A stretch of DNA of 64,000 bases, taken from assembly GCF_009914055.1 (NCBI RefSeq), contig NZ_CP028271.1, positions 372,001 to 436,000 of the forward strand, written 5' to 3'. The position numbers were made by a program, and so were the translations under genes. This document shows, piece after piece, positions 1 through 7,170 of this stretch. This DNA comes from Mixta intestinalis (GTDB lineage: Bacteria; Pseudomonadota; Gammaproteobacteria; Enterobacterales; Enterobacteriaceae). The notes beneath the pieces were generated by a model. That model searched no databases, was not told the origin of the DNA, and saw nothing but the letters and a program-made list of their open reading frames with translations. Numbering within the stretch: position 1 is the first letter of the stretch; each line of letters opens with the position of its first letter.

Positions 1-311
1 GGACATTGTTGGCGGGACCAGAAGGGGAAGCGGCCCCGCTGACGCTGCGGCAACGGGTATGGGCCTGGGATATTCGCCTGGCGAAACAGGCGATAACAAA
101 AGCACCCTGGCACGCCGGACTGGCGCAGTGGCTTTACGTTGCTGAAGGTACTATCACCGTAGGTGGTGAACGGCTGGGTAAGGGCGATGCACTGAGCGAC
201 GGCTTAAACCCGCTGCCGCCAATTGAAGCCAGCCGTGACGCTATCCTGGTTTGTTTGCAGGTGGATCTTCAGGCGCAGGCCACACTGGCAGGACATATCA
301 GCGGTCATTAA
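1..311 (+). CDS. Pirin/YhhW-like cupin protein, C-terminal part (5' end outside window)
   Basis: An open frame runs in from the left edge and stops at TAA 309-311. About 100 residues are visible. They resemble the C-terminal cupin barrel of pirin-family proteins such as E. coli YhhW (quercetin 2,3-dioxygenase-like): a strand carrying VWAWD, then LYVAEGTITVGG and a GDALSDG turn, then a strand ending in LVCLQVDL. In this family the metal-binding histidines lie in the N-terminal cupin, which is outside the window, so activity cannot be judged. The TTG codons near base 6 are internal codons rather than a start. The family call rests on remembered similarity. Confidence 0.6.
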   Translation, partial: TLLAGPEGEAAPLTLRQRVWAWDIRLAKQAITKAPWHAGLAQWLYVAEGTITVGGERLGKGDALSDGLNPLPPIEASRDAILVCLQVDLQAQATLAGHISGH

Positions 312-672
312 CACAATATCTTCCGGGGCAGCCTTAGCGGGTTGCCTCAGCAGCAGGCCTAAAGATTTTTACTAATTGAGCATTATTTCATATCCGACAG
401 ATTAATAATCAGGAGACAGCGCTGGATAGCGGAGAAATACTCTATTTTGGTGGTGTTGTTTAATTTAAAAATGGAGTGAAAAGCGGAGTGGAAATAAATA
501 TTTTTTCAATTATTCAAAAACCTTTTTCTCTTTCTGAAGAGGGAATTAGTAAATATACGATATCGTTGTGAAATTATCGTTATAGTATCCCTTCGGTTGT
601 AGATTAAAAATGTTAAGTCAGAGGTTAACTGACGAAGGCGAATAAACAGGACTAATTAAAAAGGAGTTTATT
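312..672. other. AT-rich gap before the microcin-like gene
   Basis: These 361 bases are clearly richer in A and T than the flanking genes. They presumably hold the promoter of the gene at 673, but I could not settle on one -35/-10 pair. A 27-codon frame starting at GTG 488 and ending at TGA 569-571 (begins MEINIFSIIQK) is the only small ORF with any upstream purine run. I do not call it. No immunity or export gene is visible here. Confidence 0.6.
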
Positions 673-993
673 ATGCGTGAATTGACTTTTGCTGAAGTTG
701 AGCATGTAACCGGGGCCGGTTTGATTGATGGTGCTTTTGGATTAGTAAGCGGTGGCCTGGCTCTGGCTGGTAATACCATTATTTTTGGTGTAAAGCTGTT
801 TAATGATTTTCTGAACACCCCATTAGTTTCCTCAGTGGGGACCGTTTTTGATGCGGTAGGCATTGGTATTATCCATGTTGCTGCTGATTTTATCGGCTTT
901 AGCATAATGAAAGCTATTTCTACCGTTGGTATTCTGCTGGGTGGCGACGATAGCTGGGTTAATTATCACTGGAATGCCCAGTGGTGGAAATAA
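673..993 (+). CDS. Microcin V-like bacteriocin precursor with double-glycine leader (orphan)
   Basis: This encodes 106 residues. The first 15 (MRELTFAEVEHVTGA) follow the double-glycine leader rule exactly: Leu at -12, Glu at -8, hydrophobic -7 and -4, Gly at -2 and Ala at -1. Length and spacing are the same as in the microcin V (colicin V) leader MRTLTLNELDSVSGG. Cleavage would release a 91-residue, Gly- and hydrophobic-rich peptide with a Trp-rich end (WVNYHWNAQWWK). It has no cysteine, unlike microcin V. The start is secured by AAAAAGGAG seven bases before ATG. A strong terminator follows. No peptidase-ABC exporter, accessory protein or immunity gene is visible in the window. By family knowledge such peptides are exported antibacterial toxins. 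Here that role is inferred from the leader and composition only. Confidence 0.7.
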   Translation: MRELTFAEVEHVTGAGLIDGAFGLVSGGLALAGNTIIFGVKLFNDFLNTPLVSSVGTVFDAVGIGIIHVAADFIGFSIMKAISTVGILLGGDDSWVNYHWNAQWWK

Positions 994-1004
994 TTTCTGC
1001 TGAT

Positions 1005-1033
1005 TAAAAAAGGCCTGTTAACCAGGCCTTTTT
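1005..1033. terminator. Bidirectional rho-independent terminator
   Basis: Stem GGCCTG with loop TTAAC and stem CAGGCC, flanked by an A run on the left and a T run on the right. It lies between the convergent microcin-like gene and the FAD oxidase and could serve both. Confidence 0.85.
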
Positions 1034-1092
1034 GCAGAAAGCAGGCGGGTGAGGCCGCCGCTTTCTTTGTTAGTTTTTATTTTTATTGGCTG

Positions 1093-2703
1093 TTAGTGTT
1101 TCACTAACAGCTTACGCATAAAGGGTGATGTAAAGATTTTATGCGGATCGTTTTTGTCAAAGATGTCGATAGTTTTGTTCCAGTCCGGATAGCAGGAAGG
1201 AACGACGCTGGTCAACATTTTTTCACTGGTCCATGCACCTTTTTCACCGTAGCCCCAGCCTTTACTCCACTCAACACGTACGGTTGAATCCGGCGTGTTG
1301 TAGTGGCTAAACACCCACTCTTCCATTTCCACGTAAAACTGCAATGCGTCCGGCGTATCGGGCATGGTCAGGTTATCGATCCAGATAGCCACATCCCATT
1401 CCGGATGGCCTTCAACCGGGCGAGCGGCGGAAAGCGCAGGCGCAACGGCACCGGGCACCACTGAATCCTGCGGTTTATCAATCCCGGTAACCCTGATTTC
1501 AATGGCGCAGCTCATCGGGTAAGAGTTACGGGCTTTGTACACATCCACCATTTTCAGGTACTGCTGAATAAAGTCATGGATGGCGCGCTGTGCTTTGTCA
1601 CGGCGGGTGATAATTGCATAGCCGTTAGCGGTAACGCGCAGCGTGTCAGGACGAACATAAAGCAGCAGGTTTTTACTCCAGCCCCAGATATCGCTGGTCA
1701 GCGTTTCGCGCAGGCCCAGTTGTACCAGACTCATTTCTGTCTGGCCCAGTAACGGCGTCAGATCTGGCTTGTTGTTAGCAATAGCCTTAACCAGGCTGGA
1801 GATCTGAATGGGTGCCTGATCGGAGAATGTATAGTTAAAAGGCGCGTTAACCTGTTTAACGTTGCGTGGACGCTTTGGTGATATCGTCCAGGTTTTCAGC
1901 CACGGATATTCAGTAAACGGGAACCAGATGGCCTCAGCGCGCCCACAGGCATTCAGATAATGCTCCATGGTACGCATGCCAGGTTTGGTTTCGGCAGCGA
2001 ACAGTTCATCAATATGAATATCCACGATACTTTCGCAGCGCATCTTATCATTTACCGGTACCTGCATGGTGACATCATATACCAGGGTACGGCCCAGAGC
2101 GGTCAGATACGGTGCGATTTCCGGATCGTTACGTTGCAGGGTTTTCAGCTCATAAGACTGCTTCTGCGCATTCCAGACCACGATGGTCATCGCCATAATG
2201 GCGTTACTGACAGTACCGTAAGTGCCGCCAGGCTTCTTCGTTTCGCCAACGGCTGGCGTACAGGTGCCGTGGCCGTCGATAGTCAGAACGCCACCCAGCG
2301 TCAGGTCGCCCGGTGCAGGCGTGGAGTAGAAGCCGTAGCCTTTTTTCTCCAGCTTGGTCAGCAGGGTTTCCATATCAATACCGGCCTGAGCGGTAAAATA
2401 GCCGTAAGACTCACCTTTATTAATGGTGACTTTATTCAGGTGACGGGTTAAATCAACCAGAAGAACTTTTTCATTATTATTACCGTTGGCGATAGTGAGC
2501 GGCGACCAGTTATGTTTGAAGCCGACAGCGCGTACCGTATAGCCATTTTTGTAGGCCCAGTTTGCTACCGTTATCAGCTCATCCCCATTTTTCGGCGCAC
2601 AGCAAACGAGATTTTTTCCGGTTACTTCTTTTGACCAGTTTTCGAAGTCAAAATAGGTTTTTGAAAGTGGCAGTGAAGCGAGTGCATTATTAGTTACGGT
2701 CAT
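1093..2703 (-). CDS. FAD-linked oxidase of the type II cholesterol oxidase family
   Basis: A 536-residue flavoprotein. Residues about 30-220 form a PCMH-type FAD domain, with TVRAVGFKHNWSP around residue 64 and GDLTLGGVLTIDGHGT near residue 135. The rest resembles the cholesterol oxidase substrate-binding domain. In Brevibacterium type II cholesterol oxidase the His of a comparable motif carries FAD covalently, and His64 is the likely equivalent. No signal peptide is evident. The true substrate is unknown; sterol is only the family name. The ATG follows TAAGGA. Upstream is a good sigma-70 promoter overlapped by a LexA-like box. The gene is convergent with the microcin-like gene and stands alone in its transcript. 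Confidence 0.8.
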   Translation of the reverse strand: MTVTNNALASLPLSKTYFDFENWSKEVTGKNLVCCAPKNGDELITVANWAYKNGYTVRAVGFKHNWSPLTIANGNNNEKVLLVDLTRHLNKVTINKGESYGYFTAQAGIDMETLLTKLEKKGYGFYSTPAPGDLTLGGVLTIDGHGTCTPAVGETKKPGGTYGTVSNAIMAMTIVVWNAQKQSYELKTLQRNDPEIAPYLTALGRTLVYDVTMQVPVNDKMRCESIVDIHIDELFAAETKPGMRTMEHYLNACGRAEAIWFPFTEYPWLKTWTISPKRPRNVKQVNAPFNYTFSDQAPIQISSLVKAIANNKPDLTPLLGQTEMSLVQLGLRETLTSDIWGWSKNLLLYVRPDTLRVTANGYAIITRRDKAQRAIHDFIQQYLKMVDVYKARNSYPMSCAIEIRVTGIDKPQDSVVPGAVAPALSAARPVEGHPEWDVAIWIDNLTMPDTPDALQFYVEMEEWVFSHYNTPDSTVRVEWSKGWGYGEKGAWTSEKMLTSVVPSCYPDWNKTIDIFDKNDPHKIFTSPFMRKLLVKH

Positions 2704-2760
2704 GCGTTATTCCTTAACGTGAAGTTTGAAAATACTTTTCCAGATTACTTTCGTACGTAC

Positions 2761-2780
2761 TACTGTATATATATACATGA
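2761..2780 (-). promoter_or_regulatory. LexA (SOS) box upstream of the FAD oxidase
   Basis: The 20 bases match the E. coli LexA consensus TACTGTATATATATACAGTA at 18 of 20 positions. The core CTGT-N8-ACAG is intact except that the final G is T. The box starts about six bases downstream of the predicted -10, so bound repressor would cover the transcription start. Confidence 0.65.
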
Positions 2781-2783
2781 TGG

Positions 2784-2811
2784 ATTTTAAGGGGTTCCCG
2801 GATTTTGTCAA
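2784..2811 (-). promoter_or_regulatory. Sigma-70 promoter of the FAD oxidase
   Basis: On the minus strand the -35 is TTGACA (2806-2811), a perfect match. After a 16-base spacer comes TAAAAT as -10 (2784-2789). The start of transcription would fall near 2777, inside the LexA-like box. Confidence 0.7.
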
Positions 2812-3438
2812 TAGCCTAATTTCAGATGGAGATTTGATTAGTCTGGTAATGTTTTTTATTGAAATTAAAATCGAATAAATAATTGTGATTTTGTGGTGAC
2901 TAAAGCAGGGAGCGGATAAGGTCTGTATAAAAGAAGAGTGCCAAACGTTACCTGTAAATTTATGTAATACAGGAGTTTTTTATTTTATTCATTTATCGAA
3001 ATATCGCCGAAAAAAATCACTTTTAGCACGATTGAAATTGTGACGCTAAAGAATTTATAAATTTCCATAGTGGAAATGATTTGTAGAATACCTCTTCGCA
3101 ATAACGTTGCTGTATACGGAAGGTATTTCATTACACGGGTTGAGAGTTAATAAGAAATTTCAGTATTTTCTGAGTTTTTCTGTGAGAGAAATAGAAAAGT
3201 TACCATTTTTAGCGTTGGGTGGAATTATATTGCGAAGATTTGCGGTAAATGAAAATAATAAATTCAGGCATGATGCTGCCGCTGAATATTTGTTTTGTCA
3301 TTTATCTGGCCCGGCGTAACGCAAAAACGCTTATCTTTACAGATAACCCGCTGGAGCCGGAGGATAGTCCGTTGCTGCCGTTTGTTGCGGTACAGGCTAT
3401 GATGGCGGGCCGATCGCGATCGTCTACAGGAGAGTGAA

Positions 3439-4479
3439 ATGACCCAGCCAGCTACCCGGTACGAAGTCTCTTTTCAGCAGGCAATGCAGCGCACGGCGGC
3501 AGAAAAAGAGATTGTGCTGGATACACAGCAGCAACGCCTGATAACCCAGCTGGATGGATTAATTGCCCCCCTGTTGACGGGGCAGGCTCGTGGCAAAAAC
3601 GGTGACGGGCTCTATGTCTGGGGGCTGCCGGGACGAGGAAAAACTTTTATCGTTGACGCCTTTTTCCGCTGGGTGCCACTGACAAAGAAAAAGCGGATAC
3701 ATTTCCATCTTTTCTTTCGTGAGCTGCATCAGACAATCGCCCGTGGCAGCAGCGTGGATGCGGCGATAGCCGCCAGCATTAATGATTGTCAGCTGCTCTG
3801 CTTTGATGAATTTCATCTGCATGATATTGGCGATGCGATGTTGATTAAGCCGCTACTGATACAGCTTTTCCAGCGCGGCGTACTGCTGGTGGCGACATCT
3901 AACCATCCACCGGAGAATTTGCTGGCTAATCCCCTGTATCATCAGCGTTTTGTGCCCAGCATTGAGCTGATACAGCAGCATATGACGCTGGTAGCGCTGA
4001 CGGGCGGGGATGATTACCGCACGCGACAGCATCAGCACGATCCGTTCAGTACCGGGGCAATGCTGCCTCCCGGTGCGGGTGCATGGCGTCAACAGCTGAT
4101 GCTGCCTGAACCTGCCGCCGCGCCTCTGCCGCTGCCGGTAGGCTATCGTACGCTGGAGGTGCTTTCGCCCGCGCAGGAGGTACTGCATTTTTCTTTTCAT
4201 GCGCTATGCGAAACGCCCACGGCAGTTATGGATTATCTGGCGCTCAGCCAGCATTATCACCGCTGGTTAATTGAAGATGTGCCACCGTTGGAAAGCGTTT
4301 CACCCGCCGTCCAGCAGCGTTTTATTAATCTTATTGATGTACTTTACGATAGTGCATGCCAGCTGTTTATTACCACAACCTGCTCATTACCCGCGCTAAC
4401 GCAGGGCGTTGAGCTGGATGATATTCAGCGTACCGCCAGCCGTCTTGCTCTCCTGTCTCGCTGCCAGAAGCCGGACTAA
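3439..4479 (+). CDS. AFG1/ZapE-family ATPase (short ZapE paralogue)
   Basis: 346 residues. Walker A is GLPGRGKT (62-69) and Walker B is LLCFDE (119-124), followed by FHLHDIGDAM. The sensor-type strand reads LLVATSN, then HPPENL. This is the ZapE/AFG1 pattern. ZapE is a cytoplasmic ATPase linked to FtsZ-ring stability during late division and stress. It is shorter than canonical ZapE (about 375 residues) and does not sit in the usual zapE neighbourhood (rplM/degQ), so it is probably a paralogue. ACAGGAGAG precedes the ATG. It stands alone, with AT-rich DNA on its left. Confidence 0.8.
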   Translation: MTQPATRYEVSFQQAMQRTAAEKEIVLDTQQQRLITQLDGLIAPLLTGQARGKNGDGLYVWGLPGRGKTFIVDAFFRWVPLTKKKRIHFHLFFRELHQTIARGSSVDAAIAASINDCQLLCFDEFHLHDIGDAMLIKPLLIQLFQRGVLLVATSNHPPENLLANPLYHQRFVPSIELIQQHMTLVALTGGDDYRTRQHQHDPFSTGAMLPPGAGAWRQQLMLPEPAAAPLPLPVGYRTLEVLSPAQEVLHFSFHALCETPTAVMDYLALSQHYHRWLIEDVPPLESVSPAVQQRFINLIDVLYDSACQLFITTTCSLPALTQGVELDDIQRTASRLALLSRCQKPD

Positions 4480-4546
4480 AACGCTTTCCGCCAGAAAGTT
4501 AGCAGAGAGCTAAACTCGCCCGGCGAGGCTTAAATCAGCGGGTGCC

Positions 4547-4603
4547 GACGGCCTCGCTTGCGCCTTCTGATTCCCGCCGCTGCGCTTGCAATGTGAGGCC
4601 GTC
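4547..4603. repeat. Inverted repeat GACGGCCTC / GAGGCCGTC
   Basis: Perfect 9-base arms at 4547-4555 and 4595-4603, separated by 39 bases. The spacer itself contains CGCTTGCG and CTGCGCTTG. It lies in the 249-base gap between the ZapE-like gene and the SDR gene. Neither arm is followed by a T run, so it is not an ordinary terminator. Confidence 0.5.
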
Positions 4604-4728
4604 AACTATACTGAAACGGTATTCAGTTATGCCGCCAGTACCGTTTGAGCCGCGATATTGACTGAATAATAACCATCCTGAATTGTATTTACGGTATCAG
4701 ATGCCGCCCACCTGAAGGAGAAGCGATT

Positions 4729-5586
4729 ATGACCAGTCGACCACAACCGCCACAGCCAGAGCAGCAGCAGGAAGTACCAGGTTCTATTTTTGATATGCAG
4801 CCCGCGCCCGATCATGGCGAAGAAAGCTATCAGGGTTCAGGCCGTCTGGCAGGCAAAAAAGCCATTATTACCGGTGGTGATTCCGGCATTGGGCGCGCTG
4901 TGGCAATCGCCTTTGCGCGAGAAGGTGCAGACGTACTGATCTCTTACCAGGACGAACATGAGGATGCGAAAGATACCGCTCGTCTAATCGAAGCGGCAGG
5001 GCAGAAAGCCGTGCTGGTGCCGGGAGACATTACCGAATCAGAACACTGCCGCCATATCGTGCAACAGGCGGTCAGCAACTTTGGTCAGATTGATATCCTG
5101 GTGAATAATGCCGCGTTTCAGATGACGCGCGAATCGCTGGATGAAATCAGCGATGATGAGTTCGATCGCACCATTAAAACCAATATCTACGCCATGTTTT
5201 ATCTCTGTAAGGCGGCGGTGCCCCATATGCCAGCCGGCTCCTCTATTATCAGTACCGCCTCGGTGAATGCCGATCAGCCTAAGCCCAAACTGATCGCCTA
5301 TTCAGCGACCAAAGCGGCGATCGTTAACTTCTCCGGCAGTCTGGCGGCGTTGCTGGCGGATAAAGGCATCCGCTCTAATACGGTAGCGCCTGGCCCTATC
5401 TGGACGCCATTAATTCCGTCCACCATGCCGCCGGAACAGGTGAAAAACTTTGGTAAAGAAGTTCCTCTTCAGCGCATGGGGCAGCCGGCTGAACTGGCAC
5501 CCGCCTATGTAATGCTTGCCAGCGATGAGGCCAGCTATATTTCCGGGGCAACCATCGCGGTAACCGGCGGCGTGGCCGTTATCTGA
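4729..5586 (+). CDS. SDR-family NAD(P)-dependent oxidoreductase (YghA-like)
   Basis: 285 residues. The Rossmann motif is TGGDSGIG (48-55), NNAA lies at 125-128, and the catalytic Tyr190 and Lys194 are in YSATK with serines near 174-177. PGPIWTPL follows. The roughly 40-residue polar N-terminal extension (PQPPQPEQQQE, then SYQGSGRL) before the Rossmann fold is characteristic of the YghA/YhdF group of general stress or aldehyde-reducing dehydrogenases. Substrate is not predictable. GAAGGAGAAGCGATT precedes the ATG. It is convergent with ybjI, with a hairpin between them. Confidence 0.85.
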   Translation: MTSRPQPPQPEQQQEVPGSIFDMQPAPDHGEESYQGSGRLAGKKAIITGGDSGIGRAVAIAFAREGADVLISYQDEHEDAKDTARLIEAAGQKAVLVPGDITESEHCRHIVQQAVSNFGQIDILVNNAAFQMTRESLDEISDDEFDRTIKTNIYAMFYLCKAAVPHMPAGSSIISTASVNADQPKPKLIAYSATKAAIVNFSGSLAALLADKGIRSNTVAPGPIWTPLIPSTMPPEQVKNFGKEVPLQRMGQPAELAPAYVMLASDEASYISGATIAVTGGVAVI

Positions 5587-5597
5587 CGATATGCTGT

Positions 5598-5623
5598 TGA
5601 CGGCAGTCGCGTTGCTGCCGTCA
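5598..5623. terminator. Hairpin between convergent SDR gene and ybjI
   Basis: Stem TGACGGCAG (5598-5606) pairs with CTGCCGTCA (5615-5623). There is no clear T run on either side, so it may act as an RNA 3'-end stem rather than a classical terminator. Confidence 0.45.
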
Positions 5624-5632
5624 TGTGGCGCG

Positions 5633-6454
5633 TTAATTAAACGGATACTCGCGCGCCAGTACGCGAGAAATAACGTTGAGCGCGCCTTCATCATCGTTGC
5701 TTTCGGTACGATAACGCGCCGTCGCCAGCACCGCTTCCACCGCGTTTGCCATCGCAAAGCTGTAGCCCGCCTGTCGCAACATTTCAATATCATTGCCGCT
5801 GTCGCCAATCGCTACCACTTCACAATCGTCAATGCCCCAGCGCTGCTGTAGCAGGCTGATGCCGTGCGCTTTATGCAGGCCAGGAATGATTAAATCGATA
5901 AAGCCGAAGCCGCTGGAAACCGGGTGCATAATATCGCCCGCCGCCTGAAGGGCGGTGGTCAGCCGCGCCATCAGTGGCGCAACGCCTTCCTGCGGCAAAT
6001 TAAGCGAGAACTTGAAGATAGTATCGTCGATGGTGCTCAGATCGTCACATTTTTCCAGCCGTCGATAGTGGTTTGACAGCCGCGCCACCACCTCGTCCGG
6101 CATCGAAGGATCGATCCAGGCGCTGCGCTTGCCGCACACCACGGTATGAATGTCTGGCTCTGTTGCCAGGATCGCCAGCACCTGCTTTACCTTTTCGGCG
6201 CTGAGTTCGCCACAGAACACTTCTTCATTACGATCGCTGATCCAGGCACCGTTTTCCGCCACGAACGCGATCTCATCGGCGATTTCAGGAAAATAGCTTT
6301 GCAGCTGATAGTACTGATTGCCGCTGGCAACCACGAAACGAATATCGCGTTCCTGCAAGCGGGCATACTGACGCAGAAAGCGCGCCTTGTTATAACCTTT
6401 GGCGGAATCCAGGAAGGTTCCGTCCATATCAACCGCAATCAATTTTACCGCCAC
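5633..6454 (-). CDS. ybjI: HAD-IIB sugar-phosphate/FMN phosphatase YbjI
   Basis: 273 residues, close to E. coli YbjI throughout. Motif I is DMDGTFL with the nucleophile Asp, motif II is in VVASGNQYYQL, the Lys is in the KAHG segment, and motif IV is GDSGNDIEML. YbjI is a cytoplasmic HAD hydrolase active on FMN, erythrose-4-phosphate and related phosphoesters in vitro. The start is GTG with AAGGAG six bases upstream. A hairpin (6481-6499) sits in its short leader. It is transcribed alone. Confidence 0.92.
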   Translation of the reverse strand: MAVKLIAVDMDGTFLDSAKGYNKARFLRQYARLQERDIRFVVASGNQYYQLQSYFPEIADEIAFVAENGAWISDRNEEVFCGELSAEKVKQVLAILATEPDIHTVVCGKRSAWIDPSMPDEVVARLSNHYRRLEKCDDLSTIDDTIFKFSLNLPQEGVAPLMARLTTALQAAGDIMHPVSSGFGFIDLIIPGLHKAHGISLLQQRWGIDDCEVVAIGDSGNDIEMLRQAGYSFAMANAVEAVLATARYRTESNDDEGALNVISRVLAREYPFN

Positions 6455-6480
6455 CAGGTACTCCTTCGAATAAGAGGCCG

Positions 6481-6499
6481 CTCCCTGAGCATCAGGGAG
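6481..6499 (-). repeat. Hairpin in the ybjI leader
   Basis: CTCCCTGA with a 3-base loop and TCAGGGAG, about 27 bases before the ybjI start. Its role is unknown. It could mark the end of an upstream RNA or stabilise the leader. Confidence 0.4.
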
Positions 6500-6653
6500 G
6501 AACCTTAAAATGAACCGGGATAGCGCCCGTTACCTGCACAGCCGCGCCACACCAGTCGTCAAATAATTAAGCAGATAATAATATCGCTTATCAGACTCTG
6601 TTTCAGTACGGCGCGGAGCAGAACGCGCGTTATCAGACAAAGGATGGCACTGA

Positions 6654-7046
6654 TTATTCATCCACGTGACGGCTTGCTCGTAAGGCAGCCTCCATCGCAT
6701 CCAGCGCCGCTTTGTTTTTCAGCCCCCACTGATACATCTGCTCGATCGGTTCGGCAAACGTCCAGCCCAGCGGGGTTAGCTGATATTCCACCTTCGGCGG
6801 GATCACATTATAGACGTGGCGCTGCACCAGCCCGCGCTGTTCTACCTCACGCAGGGTCTGAATCAGCATTTTCTTAGAGATACCTTGCAGGCTGCGCTGA
6901 AGTTCGCCGGTACGACACTTGCCACCCGGCCAGTGATAAAGCGCATGGATCACCATCGTGGTCCATTTCACCGCGAACAGCTCCATTAACCGACGCGGTT
7001 CCGAGTCGGCATAAAAGTACAATTTTCCATCAACCAGTGTTGGCAT
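6654..7046 (-). CDS. HxlR-family transcriptional regulator
   Basis: 130 residues with the winged-helix HxlR pattern: FAVKWTTMVIHALYHWPGGKCRTGELQRSLQGISKKML, then TLREVEQRGLVQRHVY and VEYQLTPLGW near the wing. Family members often respond to aldehydes, quinones or disulfide stress and regulate a divergent oxidoreductase. That is the arrangement here, with an alcohol dehydrogenase starting 124 bases away on the other strand. There is no conserved Cys near the N-terminus, unlike YodB/HypR-type redox sensors. Regulation of the neighbour is inferred from layout only. Confidence 0.85.
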   Translation of the reverse strand: MPTLVDGKLYFYADSEPRRLMELFAVKWTTMVIHALYHWPGGKCRTGELQRSLQGISKKMLIQTLREVEQRGLVQRHVYNVIPPKVEYQLTPLGWTFAEPIEQMYQWGLKNKAALDAMEAALRASRHVDE

Positions 7047-7170
7047 AAGGTAACCATTTGGTGACTATGTTTCTAAAAAGTAACTACTACCAAAAGCGAA
7101 ACCAGCTGTCTATAGTAAGCGCCCTTTGCCAGCGGGCCACTTTCCGGCCCGTTTAACGTGGATAACCTGC
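7047..7170. promoter_or_regulatory. Divergent control region of the HxlR regulator and alcohol dehydrogenase
   Basis: The gap holds GGTAACCATTTGGTGAC followed by AAAAAGTAACTACTACC, short repeats of a GTAAC-type motif in the part nearest the regulator. This is a plausible HxlR operator, but I cannot define its boundaries. Confidence 0.35.

Larger units (their letters stand above)
2704..3438. other. AT-rich intergenic stretch
   Basis: Apart from the promoter and LexA-like box at 2761-2811, I see no convincing gene. Two overlapping frames (3107-3319 and 3249-3437) lack a good ribosome site or recognisable sequence. The second ends one base before the next gene, and the AGGAG near 3427 serves that next gene. 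The base composition continues the AT-rich island that starts near 312. Confidence 0.6.

Noticed and set aside
488..571. 27-codon frame upstream of the microcin-like gene, considered as an immunity peptide
   Set aside because: GTG start, ribosome site too far upstream, no membrane helix, and composition simply AT-rich.
618..905. 95-codon frame antisense to the microcin-like gene
   Set aside because: No ribosome site. The plus-strand frame has the leader motif, a ribosome site and a terminator.
1960..2451. 163-codon frame opposite the FAD oxidase
   Set aside because: It is a shadow frame with His/Arg-rich composition and no ribosome site.
3107..3437. Two overlapping small frames before the ZapE-like gene
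   Set aside because: Neither has a family resemblance or ribosome site; the second ends at the next gene's start by chance.
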